This document shows, piece after piece, positions 24,910 to 33,856 of a stretch of 50,884 nt of DNA. Source of the stretch: Methanomassiliicoccales archaeon. GTDB taxonomy: Archaea > Thermoplasmatota > Thermoplasmata > Methanomassiliicoccales > UBA472. The stretch spans positions 1 to 50,884 of the forward strand of contig JAVYMA010000014.1 in assembly GCA_038740345.1 (NCBI GenBank), read 5' to 3'. Numbering within the stretch: position 1 is the stretch's first letter; each line of letters begins with the position of its first letter. Below the pieces are notes generated by a model. The model was not told where the DNA came from. It saw nothing but the letters and a program-made list of their open reading frames with translations, and did not search any database. The translations under genes and the position numbers were made by a program.

Positions 24910-25713
24910 TCATGCCCTAGCTTGGATACCGAAGAACAGGGTCCATGCCAGTATCGACTTGGATACCAGGCTAAGGATGATATATCCTCTTTCGCCAACT
25001 AAATAATCCTTCCATCTCCCCTTCTTGCGGTACTGCAGGATCATGTTCAGGGGGAAGGTTATCCAGAAGAAGACCAGGAAGGCCGTGGCCACGTAAACGA
25101 AATTCGGTATGTTGTCGAAGTTCTCCAGAGCCGCTCCGAAGAAATACATGAGCACGGCTATCCAAGCGATGGCGCCGGCGATGGATCCGAAATAGAAGTT
25201 GATCCAGCTTGTTTTAGTGGTGTATTGGTTCTGCAACTCCATGGAGTAGCCGAATAGATTCATGGATGCATTGCACCCTATAAGAAGCAGGAGGGCCGCG
25301 GCATCATTGAGTCCGCTGAGTATGGCTATAATGACTATCATCAAAGAGGAGGAAATGGCGTACTCATACCATCTGGCTGGGTTCATTCCCTTGCTCAGGT
25401 TCTGGACATACCATTTATAACCGAAAGTAGAGACAGAGTAGTGGGCAATAGCTGACATGAACATGAAGAGGGCGATCATCGGCCCCAAGGGCACCTCGAA
25501 CATCGTCTGCTGATTAGGTATCGGTCCGATGCCCTCCTGGAACTTAAAGAAATTAGTCGTAATGGGAACCCAGACCTCCTTGGTGAAAAGAAGCATAATC
25601 AGGCCTTGTATGAGATGCAGGGTGCCCATCACCAAGTTCCATTTTTTCAACTTAAGGTATTTAGGATCCTTTGGATCCGCTATTTGTTTACTTTCTCCTG
25701 CCGTTTCTGTCAT
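24910..25713 (-). CDS. Heliorhodopsin
   Basis: The 267-residue seven-helix retinal protein matches heliorhodopsins and not type 1 rhodopsins. The retinal-binding Lys252 lies in SLVSKSILAW (helix 7), the counterion Glu117 in RWYEYAISSSLM (helix 3), and the family's inner histidines appear as His33 (LHLIQG) and His91 (AIAHYSV). GCNASMNLFG (helix 4) and GERGYIILSL are also characteristic. The long polar segment 45-72 is the extracellular loop between helices A and B. Heliorhodopsins have an inverted topology with a cytoplasmic N-terminus, and a sensory or enzyme-modulating role is proposed. A TATA box lies at 25746-25752. Confidence 0.93.
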   Translation of the reverse strand: MTETAGESKQIADPKDPKYLKLKKWNLVMGTLHLIQGLIMLLFTKEVWVPITTNFFKFQEGIGPIPNQQTMFEVPLGPMIALFMFMSAIAHYSVSTFGYKWYVQNLSKGMNPARWYEYAISSSLMIVIIAILSGLNDAAALLLLIGCNASMNLFGYSMELQNQYTTKTSWINFYFGSIAGAIAWIAVLMYFFGAALENFDNIPNFVYVATAFLVFFWITFPLNMILQYRKKGRWKDYLVGERGYIILSLVSKSILAWTLFFGIQARA

Positions 25714-25745
25714 ATGAATCCCTGACGAAGATTTGAAACTCAGTG

Positions 25746-25752
25746 TATATAT
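25746..25752 (-). promoter_or_regulatory. TATA box of the heliorhodopsin gene
   Basis: The minus-strand element GATATATA lies 33-39 bases before the heliorhodopsin ATG at 25713, predicting a transcript with a leader of about 10 bases. The gene is therefore transcribed on its own. Confidence 0.6.
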
Positions 25753-25804
25753 CGGTTTGGATAAATGCTATCTGAACTAAGGAGTTGATTAGAGGTCGCT
25801 GCAG

Positions 25805-26191
25805 ATGAAATGCGCTCGATGCGGGAAGTGCTGCTACGAAACCAGGATGGAACTTTCAGAGGAGGATGTACATAGATTGGAGGCATTAGGCTATTCCAGG
25901 AAGGACTTCTGCGAGAGCGATAAAGATGGCATTCTCAGATTGAGGAATGTAAAAGGAAGATGCTATTTCCTTTTAGGTAACAACGAATGTGCAGTGTATC
26001 CCTCACGACCTCTTGGATGCGAAATATACCCGGTGAATTGCGATCTGGACGGAGAAGTCTTTGTTGACGACTTCTGCTCCGTCGCTTCCTCAGTCGGAAA
26101 AGATGAGATATTAAGGAAAGGGGAGCTGCTGAGAAGGCATTTGCGCGTTATTGATCATGAGGCTGCGCTGAGGAAAGGTAAGCCGGTCTGA
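25805..26191 (+). CDS. YkgJ family cysteine-cluster protein
   Basis: The 128-residue protein starts MKCARCGKCCYET, the CxxCxxCC cluster of the YkgJ (zinc/iron-chelating) family, and has the partner motif CAVYPSRPLGCEIYPVNC near 62-79. The cysteines should bind a metal or Fe-S cluster. Its function is unknown. It is convergent with the nitroreductase gene, with only 2 bases between their stop codons. Confidence 0.85.
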   Translation: MKCARCGKCCYETRMELSEEDVHRLEALGYSRKDFCESDKDGILRLRNVKGRCYFLLGNNECAVYPSRPLGCEIYPVNCDLDGEVFVDDFCSVASSVGKDEILRKGELLRRHLRVIDHEAALRKGKPV

Positions 26192-26193
26192 GC

Positions 26194-26703
26194 CTACCAT
26201 CCATTCATATGCACCCGTTCGGGACGAAAGCGGTCTACCTGTGGCAATGGCTTCGCTGGATATCCCAAAGGTATCAAGCATAGAGGCACGATTTCATCGG
26301 GAAGCTTGAACAGCTTACGCACCCCCTTGATCCTTTCCTCGATAGGATAGACCCCTGTCCATACTGCCCCAAGTCCCATTTCATGGGCGGCCAAGAGCAG
26401 ATTCTGGGCCGCCGCGGAGCAATCCTGGGGCCAAAAGCCAGGATATCTCTCCTTGCTGGTGTCGCCACACACTAAAATGGCAGCCTGCGCCTCCAGGCAC
26501 ATCTTGGCATTCGGATTAACATCTACGATCGCATCCAGCATCTTTCGTTCGGTCACGATCAGAAAATGCCAAGGTTGTTGGTTGCCAGCGGAGGGTGCCT
26601 GCATGGCCGCCCTCACCAGCTTATCTATTATCTCTGGTGGGATTGGCCTATTAGAGAAGCTGCGACAGCTCCTTCTTGTGCTAATGGCTTCTAAAGTGTT
26701 CAT
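26194..26703 (-). CDS. Nitroreductase family protein (FMN-dependent)
   Basis: The 169-residue protein has the FMN-binding start STRRSCRSFSNRPIP, the substrate-side APSAGNQQPWHFLIV (about 36-50), and the second FMN site AAQNLLLAAHEMGLGAVWTG. The C-terminal LIPLGYPAK motif is also typical. The length is that of the short archaeal group. It probably reduces quinone-like, nitro or flavin substrates with NAD(P)H; the physiological substrate is unknown. Confidence 0.9.
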   Translation of the reverse strand: MNTLEAISTRRSCRSFSNRPIPPEIIDKLVRAAMQAPSAGNQQPWHFLIVTERKMLDAIVDVNPNAKMCLEAQAAILVCGDTSKERYPGFWPQDCSAAAQNLLLAAHEMGLGAVWTGVYPIEERIKGVRKLFKLPDEIVPLCLIPLGYPAKPLPQVDRFRPERVHMNGW

Positions 26704-26772
26704 CGAATGATTATTGCAAGTCCGATTAGAAAATCTATTGCCCGTACATAGTGATTAGCGCGAAAATGCACT

Positions 26773-28182
26773 TCAGAAAGGCTTCATGCCTCTCCTTATC
26801 TGAGTGCGGACATTACGATTCAGGATGTTGCTGAAGACTATACGTCTGGCGGTATGATTACGGAGCAAGGTTGAAAAAAACTCCTTCACTCCTCTTCCAC
26901 TCCACCACCCTTTCAGCCATTCAGAGTAAGCTGAATTAACAAGGTCCTGCAACTCCTGCTTAGAGCGCGCGCACTCATATTCATAGATGCGATGATTGCT
27001 CTTCCAGTCATCTGGGCGAATGAATCCGTGTTGGCTCATCTCATCCCATATCTTCGTCCCTGGCAGACAATCAAGTATGTTTACTTGTATGGCATGTGGC
27101 CGTACTTCCCTTATGAAGTTGAGAGTGGTGATGAGGTCCTCATCTTTCTCTACTGGCGCGCCAAAGATGAAGGACGTTATTACCAGCATTCCAGATTCCT
27201 TAGCATTGGCGATAGCCTGGGCGGTCTTCTCCGGGGTTATATGCTTATTGAAATAATCCAACGTGGATTGGGACGCACTCTCAGCCCCGAAATAAATCAC
27301 ATCGAAGCCAGCCTTTTTCATGGTGAGTAGAAGTTCTTTCGAGGCCGAGTCCACCCTTCCTTCGCAGTACATGCGGAGGCGGATCCTTCTTTTCTTGATC
27401 AGTTCGCATATGCGCATCACTCGCCTTTTGTCATGGGTGAAGTTATCATCGACAAAAACGCAGCTTTCAAAGCCATCAGAATAAATTTCCTCCAATTCTT
27501 GTACCACATTCTCGGCACTGCGCGGCCTCCATCTGTTCAAAGAGAAGGCAGCACAGGAGCAGTAAGAGCAACGAAAAGGACAGCCCCTGGATGAGGAAAT
27601 GGTGGTGAATTTCCCGAAGGTCAATGGTATCCCTTGGTGCGTATACCCATATCTTATACCAACAAGTGCGCTCCGGTCGGGAAAGGGAAGAGAGTCAAGG
27701 TCCTCCACAAGACATATCGGCCTCTTCACCAACTCCCCTTTTTTCATATAGCAAATTCCTTGCACTGTCTTAGGCTCGTCCCCTTTGTCCAAGCTGTCCA
27801 ATAGGGATACCAGCGAGTGCTCAGCCTCGCCACGGAGGATATAGTCTATGAAAGGATAGCTTCTCAGGATACTCTCAGTAGCAAAGGTGGCATGATAGCC
27901 CCCCATGAGAATGATGCTCTGGGGAAGCGCTTCTCTCACTTTCTCCAAAACTGCGATGGCTTTGAGGAAGGTGTGTGTTGAGCAGCTCAATCCTATAACG
28001 TCTGGCTTCTCCTGAATTATTCTGCTTAAGAGTTCGCTTCTATCCCAGTCAGCACAGAAAGCGTCACATACCACCACCTCATCATCACGCTCTTTGCGTA
28101 AATTAGAGGCCAAATAGAGAAGACCGAGCGGAGGCCATTTCTCGGTCGTCCTCCCCGGAGGGGTGGACAACAGCACTTTCAC
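26773..28182 (-). CDS. B12-binding radical SAM protein
   Basis: The 469-residue protein has an N-terminal cobalamin-binding domain (about 1-130; MGGYHATFATESIL near 92-105), a radical SAM barrel with the cluster motif CPFRCSYC (about 201-208), and a C-terminal helical tail. Enzymes of this class methylate or cyclise unreactive carbons. The GDGT ring synthases GrsA and GrsB belong to the same broad family, so a lipid role is possible given the other lipid genes here, but nothing specific proves it. GTG 28182 overlaps the stop of the upstream hydrolase gene by 4 bases, so the two are co-translated. Confidence 0.88.
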   Translation of the reverse strand: MKVLLSTPPGRTTEKWPPLGLLYLASNLRKERDDEVVVCDAFCADWDRSELLSRIIQEKPDVIGLSCSTHTFLKAIAVLEKVREALPQSIILMGGYHATFATESILRSYPFIDYILRGEAEHSLVSLLDSLDKGDEPKTVQGICYMKKGELVKRPICLVEDLDSLPFPDRSALVGIRYGYTHQGIPLTFGKFTTISSSRGCPFRCSYCSCAAFSLNRWRPRSAENVVQELEEIYSDGFESCVFVDDNFTHDKRRVMRICELIKKRRIRLRMYCEGRVDSASKELLLTMKKAGFDVIYFGAESASQSTLDYFNKHITPEKTAQAIANAKESGMLVITSFIFGAPVEKDEDLITTLNFIREVRPHAIQVNILDCLPGTKIWDEMSQHGFIRPDDWKSNHRIYEYECARSKQELQDLVNSAYSEWLKGWWSGRGVKEFFSTLLRNHTARRIVFSNILNRNVRTQIRRGMKPF

Positions 28183-29216
28183 TCTCTATCCTCCATAAGG
28201 TGAAGATGCTGCACAATCCCATCAATCTTCTCCCTCGACAGCTCATCGACCTTTATCTTCACCTTTCTCACCGCCTCCATTACTGCCTGAGGTTGGGTAA
28301 ACATGGGCATGTGACCTGTGCGCTTCAGGAGGATGAGCTCAGATCCTTTCACCTCTTGGTGAAGACGAAGGCTTTGCCCTTCTGGAGGCACAATTCGATC
28401 ATCCTCTCCCACTACCAATACCAAAGGCACTTTGATATCGCTGTATCTTGTCTCAATCGCACTCAGGGTGGCAATGAGACACTTTAAATCTTCGGCCTCA
28501 GCCTTGAGAGAGCTGGGTCGAAGGGCCAGGGCGAGACCTACTTGCCGATATTGATGCGGCGCGGCATCAGGGGCGAAGGTGAACCTTAACAGTCTCTGCC
28601 CCAATAATCTTCCTACTGGCAATATGAGAGTCCAGATCAAAAAAGTACCGAGTAGCCTTCTATTCAAAGCGTTGAATATGCTTATGACTGGCACTTGATC
28701 GCCTTCAAAGCAATGGACCACCCCCGATAAGAGCACCACCCCTGAGATATCCTGCGGACATCTGATGGCTAAATCCAAAACAACCGCAGCAGCTGAGGAA
28801 TGACCCACCAAGATGGGCCTGTTCACTCCTAGCTGCTTCCATGCCTCTTTGATCAATTCCCCCTGCCAAGAGCAAGTGTCTCTCCCCCAAAAGATTCTTG
28901 GCGTGTGGCCATGGCCGGGCCTGTCTATGGCTATAACTCTGAATTCTTTAGCGAGAGCGTCCATTATGGACAGCTTGTAATCATAGAGGGAGCCGTTGCT
29001 GCCATGAAGCATGATCACGGGTGCTCCCTCACCTCTCTCGCAGTAGTGAACCTTTCCCCATTTGGTCTGCACGAAAGCACATGGTGGGGGCATAGCGCGC
29101 TTATTCAATGCCAGCACGAGACAAGAGAGAAGGAAAAGAATCCCAAAGATAATTGGCAAACTGAATAACACCCAAAGAAGGTTCACAGAGAGGGCAAGGT
29201 AATGAAGGCATTTCAA
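28179..29216 (-). CDS. Alpha/beta hydrolase with N-terminal membrane anchor
   Basis: The protein of about 345 residues has a hydrophobic N-terminal segment (about 5-38; FSLPIIFGILFLLSCLVLAL). An alpha/beta hydrolase domain follows: HGSNGSLYDYKLS, the nucleophile elbow GHSSAAA, the acid region VVGEDDRIVPPEG, and the histidine KRTGHMPMFTQP. A serine hydrolase anchored in the membrane is expected. The start is a TTG at 29216, and internal starts cannot be excluded. The 4-base overlap with the B12-radical SAM gene suggests the two act on related, perhaps lipid, substrates. Confidence 0.87.
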   Translation of the reverse strand: MKCLHYLALSVNLLWVLFSLPIIFGILFLLSCLVLALNKRAMPPPCAFVQTKWGKVHYCERGEGAPVIMLHGSNGSLYDYKLSIMDALAKEFRVIAIDRPGHGHTPRIFWGRDTCSWQGELIKEAWKQLGVNRPILVGHSSAAAVVLDLAIRCPQDISGVVLLSGVVHCFEGDQVPVISIFNALNRRLLGTFLIWTLILPVGRLLGQRLLRFTFAPDAAPHQYRQVGLALALRPSSLKAEAEDLKCLIATLSAIETRYSDIKVPLVLVVGEDDRIVPPEGQSLRLHQEVKGSELILLKRTGHMPMFTQPQAVMEAVRKVKIKVDELSREKIDGIVQHLHLMEDRE

Positions 29217-29305
29217 TCTGCCCTCGTGAAATCGCCAAGTTTATTAGCCAAAGAATGCAAATCTATGCGAATTCGTGTATGTGATTAGTCTTAAGGGGTG
29301 TATTC

Positions 29306-30673
29306 TTGCAGCTTCATAGGATAGAGTCGGAGGGACTGGCTCACTTTTCGTATTTGTTGATTGATGGGACAGATGCCTTGGTAGTGGATCCACGCAGGGA
29401 TGTGGATGTGTATCTTGAGTTAGCTGCGAAGGAAGAAGCGCGAATTACCCGCGTCCTAGAGACGCACCGTAACGAGGATTATGTGATTGGCTCCATGGAG
29501 CTCATGGAGAGCACTGGAGCTGAAGTGCTTCATGGACCGGGATTGGATTGGGATTATGGTGGCATAGCCCAGGACGGCGAGAAACTGCGCCTCGGCTCCC
29601 TAGAGATAATGGCTATTCACACTCCTGGCCACACGGAAGAAAGCATGTGCTATGCACTCTTTGACCGTTCCTCGGGAGAAGATGCCGTGGCAGTATTCAC
29701 CGGCGATACTCTGTTCGTGGGCAACGTAGGGCGCACCGATCTGCCCGGTCCAGAAAAGAGGGAGCGGCTATCCCGCCATCTGTTCACGAGCATTCATGAG
29801 AAGATCATTCCCTTAGGCGATGGATGCATGGTCCTGCCAGGGCATGGAGCTGGATCTGTTTGCGGAGGGGACATAAGCGAAAGACCCTTTAGCACCATAG
29901 GTTTGGAGAAAAAGAATAATCCGATGCTTAACCTTTCAGAGGAAGATTTCGTGCGGCTGAAAATGGAAGAACAATTGGATCGGCCCCCGTATTTCAGAAG
30001 GATGGAAACACTAAACTTGCGCAAACACGCCCCTTTACAAAGGCTACCTTCGCCACCTCCTTTGTCACCAAAGGAATTCAAGGAGGCCCAGGAAAATGAT
30101 ACGATGGTTTTGGACACCAGGATGCCGCATAGCGTGGCGGGTGCCTATATCAAAGGAGCGACAAGCATATGGCTCGACGGCCTGCCCCTTTATGGAGGTT
30201 GGTTGCTCCCCTATGACCGCCCCATATTGCTCGTTTTAGATAGTAAAGAGGAGCTAGAGAGAGCGGTTCGGATCCTTGTCCGAATAGGATATGATAATAT
30301 CATAGGGTACCTCCATGGAGGGATGGCGCAATGGTGCCGAGAAGGGTTAACATATGAGACCCTACCAACCATAAACGTGAAGCAAGCCAATGAATGGTGG
30401 AAGCAGGGCAATTCATTGTTCATAGATCCCCGGCCCAGGCACGAGCGAGAAGTCTCTCATATACCTGGCACTAAGCACATATTCGTGGGGGAGCTTGAAT
30501 CTAGACTGGCTGAGATTCCGCAAATGATGAAGAAGGTATGCATATGCAGCGCCGGCTTCAGAGGCGCAATGGCAGCGGTCATGCTGCGCAATCACGGCTT
30601 TGATGAGGTTTATAACGTGCTGGGCGGATTGGGAGCGTGGAAGGCGGCGGGCTACCCTATCAAGGAAAAATAG
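29306..30673 (+). CDS. MBL-fold hydrolase fused to two rhodanese domains (persulfide dioxygenase-like)
   Basis: The 455-residue protein has an N-terminal metallo-beta-lactamase domain (about 1-240) and two rhodanese domains (about 265-350 and 365-455). Metal-site residues are H54 and D58 in ETHRNEDY, HTPGHTEES, FTGDTLFVGNVGRTDL and LPGHGAGS. The usual second His of HxHxD is Asn56. Only the second rhodanese domain has a cysteine at its active loop (CICSAGFRG); the first reads LVLDSKEE and looks inactive. The TTG at 29306 has AAGGGGTG five bases upstream. It should handle persulfide or sulfane sulfur. Confidence 0.88.
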   Translation: MQLHRIESEGLAHFSYLLIDGTDALVVDPRRDVDVYLELAAKEEARITRVLETHRNEDYVIGSMELMESTGAEVLHGPGLDWDYGGIAQDGEKLRLGSLEIMAIHTPGHTEESMCYALFDRSSGEDAVAVFTGDTLFVGNVGRTDLPGPEKRERLSRHLFTSIHEKIIPLGDGCMVLPGHGAGSVCGGDISERPFSTIGLEKKNNPMLNLSEEDFVRLKMEEQLDRPPYFRRMETLNLRKHAPLQRLPSPPPLSPKEFKEAQENDTMVLDTRMPHSVAGAYIKGATSIWLDGLPLYGGWLLPYDRPILLVLDSKEELERAVRILVRIGYDNIIGYLHGGMAQWCREGLTYETLPTINVKQANEWWKQGNSLFIDPRPRHEREVSHIPGTKHIFVGELESRLAEIPQMMKKVCICSAGFRGAMAAVMLRNHGFDEVYNVLGGLGAWKAAGYPIKEK

Positions 30674-30773
30674 GCCAGGATTATGAATTATTAAGAATGG
30701 GGGAACGATATTTGTATATCTTAATAATAAATCATATAAATGTTAATAATAGTAGCCTTGTCGCGAGAGGGCG

Positions 30774-32132
30774 ATGTCGAAGAAAACGTATAACATTTCT
30801 CAAAAGTTTCTGTCAATACTAATAATCGCTGTTCTGATCGTAGCTGGCGCTTTAGCATTTATGCTTATTGCTCCCCCAGGAAATCCATCTCATAAGCTTC
30901 AGGTTGTGGCCACCTTCTATCCTCTTTATTTTTTTGCCAGTGAGGTGGCGGGCGACCGCGCTGAAGTGCATATGTTGATTCCAGATAACGTCGAGCCACA
31001 TTCGTGGGAGCCATCTCCATCTGACATCATTAAATTGAGCCGGGCTGACATTCTCATTTTCAACGGGGTTGGCTTTGAGCCTTGGATGGAAGATATATTG
31101 GCGAGCGCAAGCAATCCGAATCTTGAGTTAGTGGATACTAGCGTGGGTGTCTCTCTCTTACCCTCCGATGAGGAAAAAAAGGCTTACGATGAAGCCCTGC
31201 GCCTTCTCGAGACAGCTCCTGGCTTAGAGATCAGCGCTAGCAAATCAACAGATGAGGCCTCTTTAATTGAATCTAATTCGACGGTTATTAGTGTAGCGCT
31301 GCTTGATTTTGAAGGAGCTAAAGGAGGTTATCTGAAGATTCGTGCTAATAAAGATGGAGATTTCAGATTCTTCCTCACAAGCACGGTCAACTTCACATTG
31401 TCAAACTGTTCTGGGTCACCTATAGAGCCTGAGAAAGAAAGCGGGCCTGTAAGCTGGTATCCTCAATTCGCTAGCTCTGCGGTTTTCAGCTTTAAAAAGG
31501 GGGAACTTTATACGCTTAAGATTGGACCGACCCCCCTTTCTGAGTTTGAGGCGGTCATTTTGAAAATGGAAGAGCACGAGACGGAGCCTGAGGACCACCT
31601 TCATGGAATTAATGATCCGCATTTCTGGCTCGATCCATTGAGTGCCAAGGTGCAAGTTCTCAACATATTAAGTGCTTTTCAGCGCGCGGATCCTGACAAC
31701 TCCACTTATTATGCAGACAACGCTGCTCGGTTGGGAGAGAGATTGGACAAGCTGCATATGGATTTCCAGTTGGGCCTTCGCAACAGAACCAAGAATGCTA
31801 TAGTGACCACTCATGAGGGCTTTAATTACTTAGCCATGCGCTATGGATTCCAAGCCTATGGCGCTATCGGCATATCTGCCGACCAACAACCTAGCCCGAC
31901 CGATCTCATGAGACTTACTGCCTTGGTTAGAGATTTAGGCCTTCGCTACGTATTCTCCGAGCCTGTCTATTCAGATGCTGTGATGGAGACTATCTCTCGA
32001 GAGACTGGGGCCAGCATTCTAATATTGGATGGCCTTCATGGAAGAAAAGGCATTCATTCTAGTCTTGATTACTTTGGCATCATGTATGCAAACCTGGAAA
32101 GTTTAAAGATTGGCTTGGAAGTTACATTGTAA
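30774..32132 (+). CDS. Zinc/manganese ABC importer substrate-binding protein (ZnuA/cluster A-I)
   Basis: The 452-residue lipidless secreted protein has an N-terminal membrane segment (about 13-33; FLSILIIAVLIVAGALAFMLI). The first lobe carries VVATFYPLYFFASEVAGD and EPHSWEPSPSDI. The second lobe begins at NDPHFWLDPLSAK and has TTHEGFNYLAMRYGF and a C-terminal ISRETGASILILDGLHG. His residues in PHSWE, HEGF and PHFWLD should bind metal. Between the lobes (about 125-275) is an insertion of roughly 150 residues, beta-rich, absent from usual ZnuA. It is the first gene of the importer operon. Confidence 0.88.
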   Translation: MSKKTYNISQKFLSILIIAVLIVAGALAFMLIAPPGNPSHKLQVVATFYPLYFFASEVAGDRAEVHMLIPDNVEPHSWEPSPSDIIKLSRADILIFNGVGFEPWMEDILASASNPNLELVDTSVGVSLLPSDEEKKAYDEALRLLETAPGLEISASKSTDEASLIESNSTVISVALLDFEGAKGGYLKIRANKDGDFRFFLTSTVNFTLSNCSGSPIEPEKESGPVSWYPQFASSAVFSFKKGELYTLKIGPTPLSEFEAVILKMEEHETEPEDHLHGINDPHFWLDPLSAKVQVLNILSAFQRADPDNSTYYADNAARLGERLDKLHMDFQLGLRNRTKNAIVTTHEGFNYLAMRYGFQAYGAIGISADQQPSPTDLMRLTALVRDLGLRYVFSEPVYSDAVMETISRETGASILILDGLHGRKGIHSSLDYFGIMYANLESLKIGLEVTL

Positions 32133-32154
32133 CGACTCGGGAGGAAGAGAGCTG

Positions 32155-32958
32155 GTGGAAAGCGTCGTAGAGGTCAACGACGTCACCGTCCGAATCAACG
32201 GTTTGACTATCTTGGACAGGGTCTCAGTCCGGGTGGACAAGGGAGATGTACTGGGCATCGTGGGACCGAATGGAGGCGGGAAAACCACCTTTCTTAACGC
32301 CATATTAGGCAACATCCCTATTGAATCTGGTGAGATCCGGCTCTTCGGCGTGGATCTTAAAAGATTCAAGGATTTCCATTGGATTGGGTATGTAGCACAG
32401 AATGCCATTCAGTTCGATCCGATCTTTCCTGCCACGGTAAGGGAGATAGTTTCATTGGGGCTGATAAATCGCCATCGACTGGGTAGGCCATTGACTCATG
32501 CGCAGAAGGAAGAGGTGGATTGGGCTATCGATCTCGTTGGCTTGATTAACGTGGCGGATAGGAAAATAAGCGACCTATCCGGAGGGCAGAAGCAAAGAAT
32601 ATTCATCGCCAAAGCACTTGTAAGGAAACCGAAACTATTGATACTGGACGAGGCCACATCGGGCCTGGACGCATGCATGCAGGACCATTTTCATAACATC
32701 CTACGCTATCTCCGTAAAGAACAAAACGTTACGGTATTGACTGTCTCGCATGATCTATCAGGCGTTATATGTCAGGCAAACAAACTAGCTGTGATCAATC
32801 GCCAATTGCACTACGCGCCTTTAACCCCAGAACTCGACCCTTCTGAGATCCTGAGAGAGGCATACGGCGAGCACTTCACTTTCATCTTTCATCGAGATCA
32901 CGATGCATGCGTCGGGTTCAGAAATGAGTTAAAAGGTAAGGATCTTGGAGGGACCTGA
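32155..32958 (+). CDS. Zinc/manganese ABC importer ATP-binding protein (ZnuC-like)
   Basis: This ATPase of about 267 residues has Walker A GPNGGGKTTF, the Q-loop YVAQNA, the signature SDLSGGQKQRIFIAKAL and Walker B LLILDEATSGLD, and the H-loop SHDLSG. The GTG at 32155 has GGGAGG about 10 bases upstream, which favours it over an ATG at 32110 inside the upstream gene. It is followed after one base by the permease start. Confidence 0.92.
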   Translation: MESVVEVNDVTVRINGLTILDRVSVRVDKGDVLGIVGPNGGGKTTFLNAILGNIPIESGEIRLFGVDLKRFKDFHWIGYVAQNAIQFDPIFPATVREIVSLGLINRHRLGRPLTHAQKEEVDWAIDLVGLINVADRKISDLSGGQKQRIFIAKALVRKPKLLILDEATSGLDACMQDHFHNILRYLRKEQNVTVLTVSHDLSGVICQANKLAVINRQLHYAPLTPELDPSEILREAYGEHFTFIFHRDHDACVGFRNELKGKDLGGT

Positions 32959-32959
32959 A

Positions 32960-33856
32960 GTGGTAGATATCGGCGGACTTTTTGAATACACTTTCTTCCA
33001 AAGGGCTTTCTTCGCTGGCATCTGCGCTGCCATCCTTTGCTCCGCTCTAGGGGTTTTCATCGTACTGAAGCGCGCCTCTCTCATAGGGGAAGGAATAGCT
33101 CATTTGTCTTTCGGGGGCATAGCCTTAGGTCTAGTGCTTGCCGTTTATCCTCTCTATACCGCTCTTATCCTGGCATTGCTAGGAACCAGCATAATCTTCA
33201 TGCTGGGTCGGAGCCGAATAATCTATTCGGAGACAGCCATTGGGCTCATGTTCTCCGCTGGTTTGGCGATGGGTGCCGTACTAGCGACATTAGGCAGTGG
33301 TCTGAGTGTTGATCTATTCTCCTATCTTTTCGGTTCCATTCTTACAGTCAGCTCACAGGATATTCTAATCATCGCAGCGTTGACTGCCATTTCATTGTTA
33401 TTCATAGGGATATTCTACAAGGAACTCATGCTGATGACATTTGATGAGATTAGTGCCAAAATCTCTGGCGTTCCCATCACAGTGTTCGAGATGGCTTTCA
33501 ACGTTTTAGTAGCCCTTACTGTGGTGGCGTCAATCAAAATCGTTGGAGCGCTATTGGTGTCCGCCTTGATCATCACTCCGGCAGCCTCAGCCATGCAGCT
33601 CTCCAAATCTTTCAAAGGAACGATGATATCAGCCATCATAATCGGAATCGCCACAGTCCAAATTGGACTGCTGACCTCATTCTATTACGATCTTGCTACT
33701 GGAGGGGCGATAGTTCTCATTGGTTTATTGGTCTTCGTCATTTGCGTGGCGCTTCGAAAGATCCTTAGGCTCAGAAGAAAGGAATCAGCTCCAGACATCG
33801 TTTGCACTCATGGCTTTCAGAGCAGTCGGATAATTGAAGAAGAAAAGAAAAAATAA
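32960..33856 (+). CDS. Zinc/manganese ABC importer permease (ZnuB-like)
   Basis: The roughly 298-residue integral membrane protein has about eight hydrophobic segments and family motifs: FIVLKRASLIGEGIAHLSFG near the N-terminus, and KIVGALLVSALIITPAASA near 190-210. GTG 32960 lies one base after the ATPase stop, with GGAGGG a few bases before it. It transports the metal delivered by the binding protein. No metal regulator gene is adjacent. Confidence 0.9.
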   Translation: MVDIGGLFEYTFFQRAFFAGICAAILCSALGVFIVLKRASLIGEGIAHLSFGGIALGLVLAVYPLYTALILALLGTSIIFMLGRSRIIYSETAIGLMFSAGLAMGAVLATLGSGLSVDLFSYLFGSILTVSSQDILIIAALTAISLLFIGIFYKELMLMTFDEISAKISGVPITVFEMAFNVLVALTVVASIKIVGALLVSALIITPAASAMQLSKSFKGTMISAIIIGIATVQIGLLTSFYYDLATGGAIVLIGLLVFVICVALRKILRLRRKESAPDIVCTHGFQSSRIIEEEKKK

